A stretch of 64,000 nt of DNA from CAYLLN01 sp964384375 (GCA_964384375.1 CAYLLN010000031.1:1-64000); one strand, 5' to 3'. Counted from the first letter of the stretch, positions 8,100-18,691 are shown. Numbers and translations: made by a program. Notes: generated from the letters alone by a model not told the origin.

Positions 8100-8810
8100 C
8101 TACTTCACCGGCTGCGGCACGCGGAGAGCGAGCGTCGAGTAGTGATTCACCTGCGGATACTCCTTGTCCCCTTCCTTGCCAGCCTGCTTCACGACCCACT
8201 TGGCCCGGATCGAATGCACGCCCGGCTTGTCCGCTTTGATCGTGATGCGGCCTTCGGCGTTCGTCTTGGCGGTCGATTCGTTCCCGTCGGGATCGAGGAC
8301 GACGACCTCGCTCCCTTCGACCGGCTTGCCATCGAAGAGGACTTCGAGATCGAGTCCGCTGGCGGCGGCGTGCGGCACAACATCCAGCGGCAGTTTCTCG
8401 TCGCGGCCGAGCGACTTCAGGTCAGCCGTGCTGTCGAGGAACTTGGCGTGATACTGCAAGAGGAACACTTCACCGCGGCGCTCGAGCACACCGTACTTGA
8501 TCGTGCCGGAAAGGGCCTTGGCGTCGGCCGGCAGGGCAGCAACCAGCGAGCCGATTTCATCGTTGAGCTGCTTCGTCAGCTTCTCGACCGGCAGCGACTT
8601 GCCGTCGGTCGTGCGGCCCCAAACCTTCACGTTCGTGATGCGATCGAGAAGCGTTGCCACGTCCGGCTCGGCCAGCTCGCTGAAATGGACCTGCACCTGC
8701 TCCTGGCCGGCGCTGTCCTTCGCGACGGTGATCCAGACGAAGTGAGCGAAGGCGGGGACGGCAGAGAGAGCCACCAACAAGGCGGCGAACGGAAAGAGGC
8801 GAGCTTTCAT
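8100..8810 (-). CDS. DUF4198 periplasmic protein, probable metal-uptake accessory
   Basis: 236 residues with a classical signal peptide (MKARLFPFAALLVALSAVPAFAHFVW, cleavage around AFA-HF). The His straight after the cleavage site is typical of DUF4198 proteins, which are linked to cobalt/nickel or iron uptake. The C-terminal third (LEVLFDGKPVEGSEVVVLDPDG, TNAEGRITIKADKPGVHSIRA) is an Ig-like/CNA-B-type beta sandwich. The gene precedes hemP and is preceded by a Fur-box-like palindrome, so iron control is likely. Transport role is inferred from family and context. Confidence 0.85.
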   Translation of the reverse strand: MKARLFPFAALLVALSAVPAFAHFVWITVAKDSAGQEQVQVHFSELAEPDVATLLDRITNVKVWGRTTDGKSLPVEKLTKQLNDEIGSLVAALPADAKALSGTIKYGVLERRGEVFLLQYHAKFLDSTADLKSLGRDEKLPLDVVPHAAASGLDLEVLFDGKPVEGSEVVVLDPDGNESTAKTNAEGRITIKADKPGVHSIRAKWVVKQAGKEGDKEYPQVNHYSTLALRVPQPVK

Positions 8811-8850
8811 GGCGGTTTCCAGCGGGAGTTAGTGCGACCCAGCGATTCAA

Positions 8851-8867
8851 TTGATACTGAGTCTCAG
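8851..8867. promoter_or_regulatory. Fur-box-like palindrome upstream of DUF4198-hemP
   Basis: TTGATACTGAGTCTCAG is an 8-1-8 dyad with two mismatches, in the style of Fur sites. It also contains the perfect 13-bp palindrome ACTGAGTCTCAGT (8857-8869). It lies about 41 bp upstream of the DUF4198 start codon. Confidence 0.5.
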
Positions 8868-8987
8868 TTGTGACAGCAGTTGATCCTCCAGCATAGCGAA
8901 TGTCAAGAGGCTGGCGCGGAATGCGATCCGATAGGCTTTCGTCGCTTGAAGGTAACCGCCGCGGGAGGCAGAGGTTCCGAGCGCGAA

Positions 8988-9008
8988 TTCCCAAGCAGAG
9001 CTTGGGAA
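8988..9008. repeat. Short hairpin repeat (TTCCCAAGC arms)
   Basis: TTCCCAAGC and GCTTGGGAA (8988-8996, 9000-9008) are separated by AGA, a perfect 9-3-9 hairpin. It sits in the gap between the DUF4198 promoter region and the 3' end of the gene at 9044. The 9-3-9 layout is the same as several other intergenic hairpins in this window. Confidence 0.6.
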
Positions 9009-9043
9009 CGAGAGAGAAGTGGCTCGTGGAGCGTGCCTACTAC

Positions 9044-9613
9044 TTACGCCTTCGGACGCCGCGGCATCTTCCGCGGGTGCGGCGGCGATTGTTGCGGCGG
9101 CAGCTCCAGGCCCGTCTCCTCGGCCCAGAGGTCCCGCTCTTCGTCGCTGGCGTAGTAGGCGAGCCAGATTTCCGGCTGCACATCCATGTCGAGGCAGTGC
9201 CAATGCAGAAAGTTCCGCGGCAGATCGATCTTCTTCTCGTGCGATGGGAGAATGTCGCGGATGATCAGCGTGTAGAGCTGCCGATCGGTCAAATGGTCCG
9301 TGAAATCGAGCACGATTCGCTGGTCGTACAATCGCTCCAGCGTTTCCCACAAAAGGGCGCGCAACTCGTCGTCACTCAGCTTGTCGGGCGCGGGGAGGAC
9401 CAGCTCCGGATCGAACCAGCGGGCGATCGGCAGGACCGGGGCCCGTTCCCAGGCGAGCATCTGGGCGAGAAACTCGTTCTCGGCCTGCGTCGGCAGGCGG
9501 CGGCAGTCGAGAATGTGAACCGACTCGTCGAGAAACGGCTCCAACTCGTCCCGCAATTGGGCATTGAGCAGAAGCTGATCGACTTCGTCGGTTTCGCCGC
9601 GACCGGGGACCAT
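9044..9613 (-). CDS. Conserved hypothetical protein
   Basis: 189 residues, acidic, without a signal peptide or membrane segment. The start MVPGRGETDEV is preceded by an AGGTGG ribosome-binding site. Regular helices are visible (DEVDQLLLNAQLRDELEPFLDE, DELRALLWETLERLYDQ), followed by LPRNFLHWHCLDMDVQPEIWLAYYASDEERDLW and a Pro/Arg-rich end. No catalytic motif is recognised. The long, evenly biased frame is convincing as a real cytosolic protein. About 260 bp without any recognisable gene separate its start from pyrF. Confidence 0.65.
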   Translation of the reverse strand: MVPGRGETDEVDQLLLNAQLRDELEPFLDESVHILDCRRLPTQAENEFLAQMLAWERAPVLPIARWFDPELVLPAPDKLSDDELRALLWETLERLYDQRIVLDFTDHLTDRQLYTLIIRDILPSHEKKIDLPRNFLHWHCLDMDVQPEIWLAYYASDEERDLWAEETGLELPPQQSPPHPRKMPRRPKA

Positions 9614-9873
9614 AACACCACCTGCAAAAAGCCGGGGCGGGCCGGCCAAGTGGCCCGCACCGCGGCGTGCAAAATCCAGCCTCGACTCTACCAAGGCGGC
9701 CAAGCGCCGCAAGCAAAACTTGGGCGAAAACCGCGGCCGATCGCGAGATTTTTAGAGCCGTCCACGCTACGAGCGGCAGGATCGCGAGAGTCTTCGCAGC
9801 CGGCAGAGTCGCAGCGCCAACCAGCGGAAGCGCGTGTTAAGTGGGGCAAACACGGCGTGACAGCATGACGTGC

Positions 9874-10812
9874 CTACAGCCGCCCAGCCGGCGTTTCGGT
9901 CCGCAATTGGCCAATCATCTCGCGCGTGGCAAACTCAACCGCCTCCTGCCAGCGGCCGGGAGCAAACTTGCCCGCCAGATCCTTGCGTGCATGCGCAAAG
10001 ATGATGCCGCGCGAATTGTTGATGATCGCGCCGAGGCCATGTTCGTCAAAGGCCGCAGCACAGTCCTTCGCCGTGCCCCCCTGCGCTCCAAAACCGGGAA
10101 TCAGCAGCCAGGTGTGCGGCATTGCCTGTCGAAGCTCGGCGAGTTCGTGCGGGTAGGTCGCGCCGACAACGGCGCCGACGAGACCGTAGGGCGAAGTGTT
10201 TCCCTCGCTGATGCTTCGGGTTTGTATAGCGAGCGACTCGACGTATTCCGCGACGTGTCGATAGAGCGGCCGGCCATCGGCCACGATGTCCTGAAAACGC
10301 TTGCCGCCTGGGTTGCTCGTCTTCACGAGGACGAAATTTCCCGCGCCGCGAGCTTTCGCCACATCGACAAACGGCGTGAGGCTGTCGTCGCCGAGATAGG
10401 GACTAACCGTCAGCGCATCGCACCCCCATGGGCTCGCACTTCCGGGACCAAGATACGCCTCGGCATAGCCCTGCGCCGTGCTGCCGATATCGTTCCGCTT
10501 GCCATCGAGGATGACGAGCAAACCCTTCGACGCTGCGTAGGCGATCACTTCGCCCAGAGCCACACAGCCAGCGGGACCAAGCTGTTCGAAGAATGCGGCC
10601 TGCGGTTTGACCGCGGCGACCAGCGGCGCGACCACGTCAATCACGCCGCGGCAGAAGGCGACATAGCCGTGAGCTGTCGCTTCTAATCCCTCGCCGGAGA
10701 TCAGTCCCGCCGGCAAACTCTCGGCCCGCGGATCGAGGCCCACGAGCACGGGATTCTTCACGCGGCGAACGGCAGCGGTCAGGCGATCAGCGAAATGCAC
10801 GGCAGCCGACAT
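9874..10812 (-). CDS. pyrF: Orotidine-5'-phosphate decarboxylase (type 2)
   Basis: Last step of de novo UMP synthesis. The 312 residues fit the longer type-2 family: LVGLDPRAESLP near the N-terminus, the catalytic VILDGKRNDIGST (Lys/Asp tetrad) and LTVSPYLGDDSLTPF. It starts only 3 bp after the aldolase stop, so it is translated from the same message. This pairing has no obvious metabolic logic and may simply reflect shared growth control. Confidence 0.95.
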   Translation of the reverse strand: MSAAVHFADRLTAAVRRVKNPVLVGLDPRAESLPAGLISGEGLEATAHGYVAFCRGVIDVVAPLVAAVKPQAAFFEQLGPAGCVALGEVIAYAASKGLLVILDGKRNDIGSTAQGYAEAYLGPGSASPWGCDALTVSPYLGDDSLTPFVDVAKARGAGNFVLVKTSNPGGKRFQDIVADGRPLYRHVAEYVESLAIQTRSISEGNTSPYGLVGAVVGATYPHELAELRQAMPHTWLLIPGFGAQGGTAKDCAAAFDEHGLGAIINNSRGIIFAHARKDLAGKFAPGRWQEAVEFATREMIGQLRTETPAGRL

Positions 10813-10815
10813 AAC

Positions 10816-11832
10816 CTAGATCAATCCCGCCGCACGCATTTTGCTCGCGTTACCGGCCTGGCCGAACGAAACCATGCGGGCGACGCACACCTTCTTCATC
10901 GCGTCGCGGGCCGGCTTCAGGTAGTCGCGCGGGTCGAACTTCTCCGGCGTCTCGGAGAGGACCTTGCGAATGGCGGCGGTGATCGCGATGCGGCAGTCGG
11001 TATCGACGTTGATCTTCCGCACGCCGTGCTTGATCCCCTTCTGAATCTCCTCGACCGGCACGCCCCAGGTCTGCTTCATCTTGCCGCCGTACTTGTTCAG
11101 CTCGTCCTGCAAATCCTGCGGGACCGACGAGCTGCCGTGCATGACGAGGTGGCAGTTGGGGAGTTGCTTGTGAATCTCGACGATCCGATCCATCGCCAGC
11201 ACTTCGCCCGTCGGCTGCTTCGTGAACTTATACGCACCGTGGCTGGTGCCGATGGCGACGGCCAGAGCATCGACGCCGGTCTTCGCGACGAAGTCCTTCG
11301 CCTGCTCCGGATCGGTCAGCAGTTGCTCGCGAGAGAGTTTGCCCACTGCACCGTGGCCGTCTTCCTGTTCCCCTTCGCCATGTTCGAGCGAACCGAGGCA
11401 GCCGAGCTCTCCTTCAACCGAGACCCCTTTCGCGTGGGCCAGTTTTACCACGTCGCCGGTCACCTTCACGTTGTAGTCGTAGTCGGCGGGCGTCTTGCCG
11501 TCTTCCTTCAGCGAGCCGTCCATCATCACGCTCGTGAAGCCGTTGTCGATCGCCGACTGGCAGGTCGCCGGGCTATTGCCGTGATCCTGGTGCATGACGA
11601 CTGGAATCTGCGGATACAGCTCAGCGGCCGCGAGCATCAGGTGCCGCAGGTAAGCATCTTGCGAGTACGACCGGGCCCCGCGCGAGGCCTGAATGATGAC
11701 CGGCGAATCGGTCTCCTTGGCGGCCTCCATGATCGCCTGAATCTGCTCCATGTTATTGACGTTGAACGCGGCCACGCCGTAGTCGTTGGCGGCAGCGTGA
11801 TCGAGCACTTTGCGAAGGGGAACAAGCGGCAT
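10816..11832 (-). CDS. fba: Class II fructose-bisphosphate aldolase
   Basis: Zinc-dependent aldolase of glycolysis and gluconeogenesis, cytosolic. 338 residues; visible hallmarks are AFNVNNMEQIQAIMEAA, the zinc-ligand region VVMHQDHGNS, SVMMDGSLKEDGKTP, VEGELGCLGS, the second ligand region LVMHGSSSVP and the phosphate-binding KINVDTDCRIA. It is the first gene of a two-gene operon with pyrF. gap, another glycolytic gene, lies about 20 kb away. Confidence 0.96.
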   Translation of the reverse strand: MPLVPLRKVLDHAAANDYGVAAFNVNNMEQIQAIMEAAKETDSPVIIQASRGARSYSQDAYLRHLMLAAAELYPQIPVVMHQDHGNSPATCQSAIDNGFTSVMMDGSLKEDGKTPADYDYNVKVTGDVVKLAHAKGVSVEGELGCLGSLEHGEGEQEDGHGAVGKLSREQLLTDPEQAKDFVAKTGVDALAVAIGTSHGAYKFTKQPTGEVLAMDRIVEIHKQLPNCHLVMHGSSSVPQDLQDELNKYGGKMKQTWGVPVEEIQKGIKHGVRKINVDTDCRIAITAAIRKVLSETPEKFDPRDYLKPARDAMKKVCVARMVSFGQAGNASKMRAAGLI

Positions 11833-11958
11833 GGCGGGCCTCGGGCGATAGGCGGTAGTAAGTTTCGCCTGCGATTATCGAGCGGCTTTCGACTTCTCGC
11901 AATGGCCGGGACGGCGACGCGATACAGCGAATCCGCGTCAATTCCACAAGGGAAGACG

Positions 11959-12870
11959 CTATTCCGTTGGCGTGGCCAGTGGGGCGGAGATTTGCCCCGG
12001 TGCAAAGAGATCGTCCCACTGCGTCTGAGCCACACGGACGAGCAACAGCGTCCGCTCGACACGCCCCGCAGCCGTTTCGCTGAAAAAGTTCTCGCCGAGC
12101 CCCTTCACATCGGGCGTTGTCGAAACGACGAGCACTTGCCCTGCGGTGAGCGTCGCCACCGTCCGGAGCCGATCGAGCACCACGCGGTCGCGGCCGACGC
12201 GCTGCATCAGCGAGCCGTCCTGCTGGGCCCATTTGTTCTGCAACTCGCCGTGCTCAATCTCCGGTGTCAGGTCGAGCCGCACGCGGCCATCCCCTTGCGG
12301 ATACGGCTTGAGAGCGAGCAAGCACTGCGCGTTTTCCAAAACATTCCCGCGGACCGCACCTTCTTCCTGCGTGAGGAACGCGAGCGAGGGATAGGTCTTC
12401 GAAACGACGACTTTCGCCCGCCGCCCCGTGCGACAGGAGAGTCGCCGCTGTCCGCGACTGGTTTGCGTATCGCTGGTGTCGATGTCTTCCGCCCGCTCCT
12501 CAGTCTGATCGGCGGCAGCATCGAGCGCCGCTCTGAGCTCCGTCGGAAGCTGCTGGCCCAAGATTCCGACACGCAGGCCATTGGCGGCCAGCTCGCGGCG
12601 CACTTCTGGAGGAAAATGCAGCTCGTCCGCTTCGGACCAGATCTGATCGTGAGCCGCTTTGTCGGACACTGGCAGCCGGACAAACGCCAGTTCCAGTACG
12701 ACGCTGTCGGGCGACATCCGCGCCGGCGGCAATTGACTTGGCTCGTCCGGCTGCTTCTGCCACTGCGAGCAGCCGGCGACTAGCGCGATCATGCAACCTA
12801 GCGCGCAGCAAAACGCAATCCGCGGCAGGCGCGCGGCAGCGCAATCCAATGCAGAAGAGGCCAGCCTCAT
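11959..12870 (-). CDS. Lipoprotein of unknown function
   Basis: 303 residues with a lipoprotein signal (hydrophobic IAFCCALGCMIALVAGC, lipobox LVAGC near residue 34). The mature part contains a charged segment (EERAEDIDTSDTQTSRGQRR) and a C-terminal beta-rich stretch: GRVRLDLTPEIEHGELQNKW, TAGQVLVVSTTPD and VERTLLLVRVAQTQWDDLF. This resembles the C-terminal strands of secretin-like planctomycete proteins, but the match is weak. It follows the next gene on the same strand by 62 bp and may be co-transcribed with it. Confidence 0.7.
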   Translation of the reverse strand: MRLASSALDCAAARLPRIAFCCALGCMIALVAGCSQWQKQPDEPSQLPPARMSPDSVVLELAFVRLPVSDKAAHDQIWSEADELHFPPEVRRELAANGLRVGILGQQLPTELRAALDAAADQTEERAEDIDTSDTQTSRGQRRLSCRTGRRAKVVVSKTYPSLAFLTQEEGAVRGNVLENAQCLLALKPYPQGDGRVRLDLTPEIEHGELQNKWAQQDGSLMQRVGRDRVVLDRLRTVATLTAGQVLVVSTTPDVKGLGENFFSETAAGRVERTLLLVRVAQTQWDDLFAPGQISAPLATPTE

Positions 12871-12932
12871 GCTAGCACGACCGGGTAGAGACAGAATCTG
12901 ACCGCCGAGGCGCGGAGGGTACGAGTGGCGAC

Positions 12933-13949
12933 TTACCGCGTCAATTCCGATTTCCCGGTCGCCTCGGGCGCGCTGGCCGCACTCGCCATCCGCTCGCCAC
13001 GAATCCGTTGCGAAAAACGAGGGTCGTCCTTGTATCGCAAAGCCAGGTCGTTCACTCGGGCCGCTTGTTTCAGATCGGCGAATGGCCGGCTGTTATCGAG
13101 CAGTCCCAAATCGTAGGCCAATTGGTCGGCAAAACCGGGCAAGAGCACGCGGTAGTCATACGGCACGCGGCCCGGCGCGAGCGTGTTGATGTGCCGCACA
13201 ATGTTGGTCGTGCAGTTGTTCGTCAGCGTGTCGTAGTACTCCGGCTTGTCGCGCAATTCATTGGCCCGCTTCATCACATCGAGCAGGAGAGAGCGGGCCT
13301 GGTCGGGCGTCGCCTTGGTCCGATAGATGAGCACATCGACATCGCGATATTCCGTCCGGACGCGGACCAGGTCGCGCTCGTCGGCGATGACGTAGATCAA
13401 CTCAAACTGGCCGAACAGGCCGAGCGTAGGCGAGTACGCTTCCCCCTGCTCCAGCCGCACTTCGACCGACACACCCACATAGTCGCCGTTGGCAAAGCCA
13501 AAACTTAGCATCGTGTGGGCCAGAGCCGGCGATTCGTTGAACGGCACCATCAGGAAATCGACGGTCTGAATCTGCGACAGGTCGTAGGTCCGGTCGTACT
13601 GCTCGACGAGACAATCGCGGTAGCTGAAGAACTCGCAGTTGCGGACGTTGTGAATGTGCAGCTTGTCCCCGTCGAGTTCCGCATACGCCAGCGTTTTGTG
13701 TTCGGGAATCCAGTTCTTGTCGTTCGTCGGACCAGCCTGCGCGGCAGCAATCGGATTGAGCAGCTTGGGGAGCACACCGGCGCGAGCGGCGCCGGCATCC
13801 GTCGGCAGGTCGGATTGAAAGAGGGCCTGCACCAGCGGATCGGCGTGACTAACGCCCGCCTGATTCGACCGGCAGCCGAAAGCCGCCAGCGCGCAGGTCC
13901 AGCCTAGCAAGCAGCACCAGCGCGCGACGGCAGGCAGAACGGCCCTCAT
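12933..13949 (-). CDS. DUF4105-like (Lnb N-terminal type) lipoprotein
   Basis: 338 residues from the Met that opens a signal sequence (MRAVLPAVARWCCLLGW...LAAFGCRSN, lipobox AAFGC); an upstream Met would add 17 residues. The mature part has the DUF4105 pattern: NCEFFSYRDCLVEQYDRTYDL, LAHTMLSFGFANGDYVGVSVE and a second Cys/Asn block, YYDTLTNNCTTNIVRHINT. In this cysteine-protease-like fold, the Asn-Cys and His positions are typical of a periplasmic papain-like active site. Substrate unknown. Confidence 0.78.
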   Translation of the reverse strand: MRAVLPAVARWCCLLGWTCALAAFGCRSNQAGVSHADPLVQALFQSDLPTDAGAARAGVLPKLLNPIAAAQAGPTNDKNWIPEHKTLAYAELDGDKLHIHNVRNCEFFSYRDCLVEQYDRTYDLSQIQTVDFLMVPFNESPALAHTMLSFGFANGDYVGVSVEVRLEQGEAYSPTLGLFGQFELIYVIADERDLVRVRTEYRDVDVLIYRTKATPDQARSLLLDVMKRANELRDKPEYYDTLTNNCTTNIVRHINTLAPGRVPYDYRVLLPGFADQLAYDLGLLDNSRPFADLKQAARVNDLALRYKDDPRFSQRIRGERMASAASAPEATGKSELTR

Positions 13950-14024
13950 GGCCGGGGAAATACCAAAGCGGGGCAATTGGGGCAAGAGATGCCTGGCCAA
14001 AGTTCGTGGCCAGACGAGGCCAAC

Positions 14025-15425
<1,401 letters not shown>

Positions 15426-15518
15426 GGCAGAAACCCTTGCTGCTACGGGAGTTGTGCTAATTCGCGTGTCGCGTCCTAAGTCTAGGTCTGGCGGGAATTT
15501 GGGACAAGGCCGACAACC

Positions 15519-15548
15519 GGCGAGCGGGAGGCGTCAGCCTCCCGATGG
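15519..15548. repeat. Hairpin repeat (GGCGAGC + GGGAGGC arms)
   Basis: GGGAGGC-GTCA-GCCTCCC (15526-15543), preceded by GGCGAGC and followed by GATGG. The same unit, with GTAA as loop, recurs at 36534, so this is a dispersed family. Confidence 0.6.
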
Positions 15549-15702
15549 CTTCCCATTTCCGCAGGTTCGCCCAGCCACGCCGTTTCCAAGTTTCTGCCCC
15601 CGGCTCGTTCCGATATATTGCACCTCCTGAGCGAACTACACAGACCAACCCGACGCGTAAGCGAGGGTGATTGACATCCATCGCCGCGACTCGGATAGCC
15701 GC

Positions 15703-17529
15703 ATGACCAAATCTAAACCTACCCCCGCTCCCGAAACCGCCAAGAAAGACGCTTCCGCCAAAAAGGAATCGTCCCACGACGGCGGCTGGCGCGAGACCGT
15801 CGAGTCGATCGCCATGGCGGTCATTCTCGCCCTTCTCTTTCGCGGTTTCGTGGCCGAGGCGTTCGTCATTCCCACCGGTTCGATGGCCCCGACGCTGCAA
15901 GGGAGGCACAAGGACGTCTGGTGCCCGGAGTGCGGCTACAACTATCAAACCAGCGCCAGCGAGGAGCGGAACGAAGACCGTCTCACCGGCATTCACGTCA
16001 CGACAACAACCTGCCCCATTTGCCGTTACACGCAGACGCTCGATCTCTTCGACAAGCCCGACGACCACAGCTTCAGCGGCGACCGGATCATCGTCGCCAA
16101 GTTCGCCTACGATCTGGGCGAGCCGCAGCGGTGGGACATCATCGTCTTTAAGTACCCCGGCAACGCTTCGGTCAACTACATCAAGCGGCTCATCGGCCTG
16201 CCCGGCGAAACGGTTCGCGTCGAGGGGGGCAACATCTATACCCGCCCGCTCAATGGGACGGATGACGACCTGCGCATCGCCCGCAAGCCGCCGCACAAAC
16301 TGCTCGCGCTGTTGCAACTGGTCGATGACTCGAACTTCATCGCCAAGGATCTCACCGCGATCGGCTGGCCGCTCCGCTGGCAGGCATGGAATGCCGGCGG
16401 CAGCCAGGAGCACACCTGGAAAACCGACGACAACGGACGCTCCTACGCCACGACCGGCAGCCACGGGCACGACGCCTGGCTGCGCTATCGGCATTTGATC
16501 CCGAGCCACGCGGACTGGAGCGAAATCACGCTGCAAGAGCAGCTTCCCGCCGGCGCGGCCGATCGCCGCGGCGAACTGATCACCGACTTCTACGCCTACA
16601 ACGTCTGGCACGCAATCGCCCAGCGAGACCGCTCGAATCCGACCAGTTACCTGGTGCGCGACACGTACGACCCAGCCGCATACAACCCGAAGGCGCCGGG
16701 CCCGGGCGAGGCGCCGCTAGTGGATCGCCTCGGCCAGCACTGGGTCGATGATCTGGCCGTCGAATGCCTCGCCGACGTGACCAGCAGCGAAGGCGACCTC
16801 CTGCTTGGCCTCGTCCGGGCCGGCATCCGTTATGAATGCCGCATCAATGTGGCCGACGGCAAGGCGACGCTCACGGCCATTGGGCCCGATGGCGTCAAGC
16901 TGCCGCTTGAAAGCGACGATGGGAAAACCGTCGTCGATACGGTATCCGCGACGACTTCCATCCGCGGTCCTGGCAACTACCGCCTGCGGATGTCGAACTG
17001 CGATCATGAAGTGCTCCTCTGGGTGAACGACTCGCTCGTGAAGTTCGACGGGCCAACCACCTACAGTTCACCCCGGCTCGTGGCTCCTGTCTGGACGCCC
17101 GCCGATCCGAGCGACCTCGCACCGGCCGGCGTCGGCTCGCGCGGCGCGGCGGTCAAGATTTCGGACCTCCGCGTTTTTCGCGACAAGTACTACATTGCCG
17201 CGACCAGCTCCTATGAAAGTAACGACTTCATCGGTGGCTGGGGAGGCGAGCGGCTGCAGCGCGCGATGCACACGCCCGAGGAATGGGAAACCAGCGGCCT
17301 CTTCGAACCGATGAACCGCCGCTTTGTCGAGTTCGATCTGGAGCGCGACCAGTTCCTGCCGATGGGCGACAACAGCCCCGCCAGCTCGGACGGCCGCTTC
17401 TGGACCGACCACCACTACGTTGAACGCGACTTGCTCATCGGCAAAGCCCTGCTGATTTACTGGCCGCACACCTGGAACCGCCCGATCCCCTTCACGCCGA
17501 ACTTCCGGAAGATGGGACCAGTCCGCTGA
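15703..17529 (+). CDS. lepB: Signal peptidase I with large insertion
   Basis: Membrane-bound protease that removes signal peptides. 608 residues from MTKSKPTP, more than twice the usual length. One N-terminal transmembrane helix (about 34-52) leads into the catalytic Ser60 (PTGSMAPTL); the general-base lysine is K161 in YIKRLIGLPGE; the conserved C-terminal box is FLPMGDNSPASSDGRFW. Between Ser and Lys lies a CxxC/CxxC zinc-ribbon-like insertion (C74, C77, C104, C107). A roughly 350-residue insert before the C-terminal box has a concanavalin-like beta pattern (NYRLRMSNCDHEVLLWVND). The upstream in-frame Met at 15667 is less likely. Confidence 0.93.
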   Translation: MTKSKPTPAPETAKKDASAKKESSHDGGWRETVESIAMAVILALLFRGFVAEAFVIPTGSMAPTLQGRHKDVWCPECGYNYQTSASEERNEDRLTGIHVTTTTCPICRYTQTLDLFDKPDDHSFSGDRIIVAKFAYDLGEPQRWDIIVFKYPGNASVNYIKRLIGLPGETVRVEGGNIYTRPLNGTDDDLRIARKPPHKLLALLQLVDDSNFIAKDLTAIGWPLRWQAWNAGGSQEHTWKTDDNGRSYATTGSHGHDAWLRYRHLIPSHADWSEITLQEQLPAGAADRRGELITDFYAYNVWHAIAQRDRSNPTSYLVRDTYDPAAYNPKAPGPGEAPLVDRLGQHWVDDLAVECLADVTSSEGDLLLGLVRAGIRYECRINVADGKATLTAIGPDGVKLPLESDDGKTVVDTVSATTSIRGPGNYRLRMSNCDHEVLLWVNDSLVKFDGPTTYSSPRLVAPVWTPADPSDLAPAGVGSRGAAVKISDLRVFRDKYYIAATSSYESNDFIGGWGGERLQRAMHTPEEWETSGLFEPMNRRFVEFDLERDQFLPMGDNSPASSDGRFWTDHHYVERDLLIGKALLIYWPHTWNRPIPFTPNFRKMGPVR

Positions 17530-17605
17530 TTTCAGATTTAGGATTTCAGATTTGCAGCGACATCCTGCTTCTGAAATCTGCAATCTGAGATTTGAAATCT
17601 GAAAT
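17529..17605. repeat. Intergenic array of ATTTCAGATTT phrases, inverted
   Basis: Several copies of GATTTCAGATTT-like text (17529-17557) are followed by their reverse form CTGAAATCTGAAAT (17571-17605), so the region can fold on itself. It fills the gap between lepB and lptB and ends just before the GGAGG ribosome-binding site of lptB (17616). Confidence 0.55.
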
Positions 17606-17626
17606 TGCCTGTCACGGAGGACACAC

Positions 17627-18562
17627 ATGCCAATTCTCGAAACGAAGCCAGACTCGCTAAAAGCGGCGTCCTCCGAGAAACGAGTTGCCCAAGGGCATAG
17701 GCCCATTCTCGAAGTGGATGGCCTCGTCAAGTCGTACGGCCGCCGCAAGGTCGTCGATGGCGTCAGTTTCTCCGTCGATTTCGGCGAAATTGTTGGCCTC
17801 CTCGGTCCCAACGGCGCGGGAAAAACGACCAGCTTCCGCATGACCTGCGGCATGGTCGAGCCCGACCGTGGCCGCGTCACGCTCAACGGCATCGACGTGA
17901 CGAACTGGCCCATGTATCGCCGGGCCAAGGAAGGGGGCATGGGCTACCTCGCTCAGGAAGGCTCTGTCTTTCGCAAGCTCACCGTCGAGCAGAACCTGCT
18001 CGGCATCATGGAGCTGCTCAACGTCGATCACACCACCCGCAAGGAGCGCTGCGAATCATCGCTCGAACAGTTCGGCATCACGCATATTCGCAAGAGCAAA
18101 GCCGGCAGCCTCTCCGGTGGAGAGCGTCGTCGCCTGGAAATCGCCCGCTGCCTCCTTTCTGATCCCGAGATCATCCTGCTCGACGAGCCGTTTACCGGCA
18201 TCGACCCGGTGACGATCGAGGACATTCAGAAAATCGTTCGCAAGCTGAAGGCCCGCGGCATCTCGGTCCTGATCACCGATCACCAGTACCGCGAAACGCT
18301 CGACATCGTCGATCGGGCGTACATCATCGCCAAGGGTGCCGTTCAGTGCGACGGAACGCCCACCGAAGTGCTGGCCAACCCACGGGCTCGCGAAATCTAC
18401 TTCGGCAGCGGCAGCAACACGGGCGCGGGCGCTGCTGGCCCGCCCGCGCCGCACATTCCCATCGAGCCCAGCCGACCCAAGACCCCCTCGTCGGTCGCCG
18501 CCGCGGCCGCTTCCCGCTCCCGCGCAAACGTCCACGAGGACGAAACGTTGCGCGAAGAGTAG
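17627..18562 (+). CDS. lptB: LPS export ABC transporter ATPase
   Basis: Nucleotide-binding subunit that powers lipopolysaccharide extraction from the inner membrane. 311 residues: Walker A GPNGAGKTT (60-68), Q-loop YLAQEGSVFRKLTVEQN (the LptB-type EGSVFRKLT signature), LSGGERRR signature, Walker B IILLDEPFTGID and the switch His in ITDHQY. A roughly 25-residue N-terminal extension and a Pro/Ala/Ser-rich tail of about 50 residues go beyond the family core. A GGAGG site lies upstream. The permease and bridge genes are not in the window. Confidence 0.93.
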   Translation: MPILETKPDSLKAASSEKRVAQGHRPILEVDGLVKSYGRRKVVDGVSFSVDFGEIVGLLGPNGAGKTTSFRMTCGMVEPDRGRVTLNGIDVTNWPMYRRAKEGGMGYLAQEGSVFRKLTVEQNLLGIMELLNVDHTTRKERCESSLEQFGITHIRKSKAGSLSGGERRRLEIARCLLSDPEIILLDEPFTGIDPVTIEDIQKIVRKLKARGISVLITDHQYRETLDIVDRAYIIAKGAVQCDGTPTEVLANPRAREIYFGSGSNTGAGAAGPPAPHIPIEPSRPKTPSSVAAAAASRSRANVHEDETLREE

Positions 18563-18659
18563 TTCTCTAAATCGGTCGCCCCTCGAATGGCCGAACTACG
18601 CCGCGATTGATTTCCACGACCGGCGCTCCCTCCCTACCATCGGCCTAATCCTCACGACC

Positions 18660-18691
18660 GGCCCGCAAACCCTGCTGCCTGCGGGCCTTTT
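18660..18691 (+). terminator. Rho-independent terminator after lptB
   Basis: GGCCCGCA and TGCGGGCC arms (18660-18667, 18680-18687) are followed by TTTT, about 100 bp downstream of the lptB stop. Confidence 0.75.

Noticed and set aside
10795..12783. 662-codon plus-strand open frame opposite fba and the lipoprotein gene
   Set aside because: Spans two well-supported genes on the other strand; no signal, motif or ribosome-binding site.
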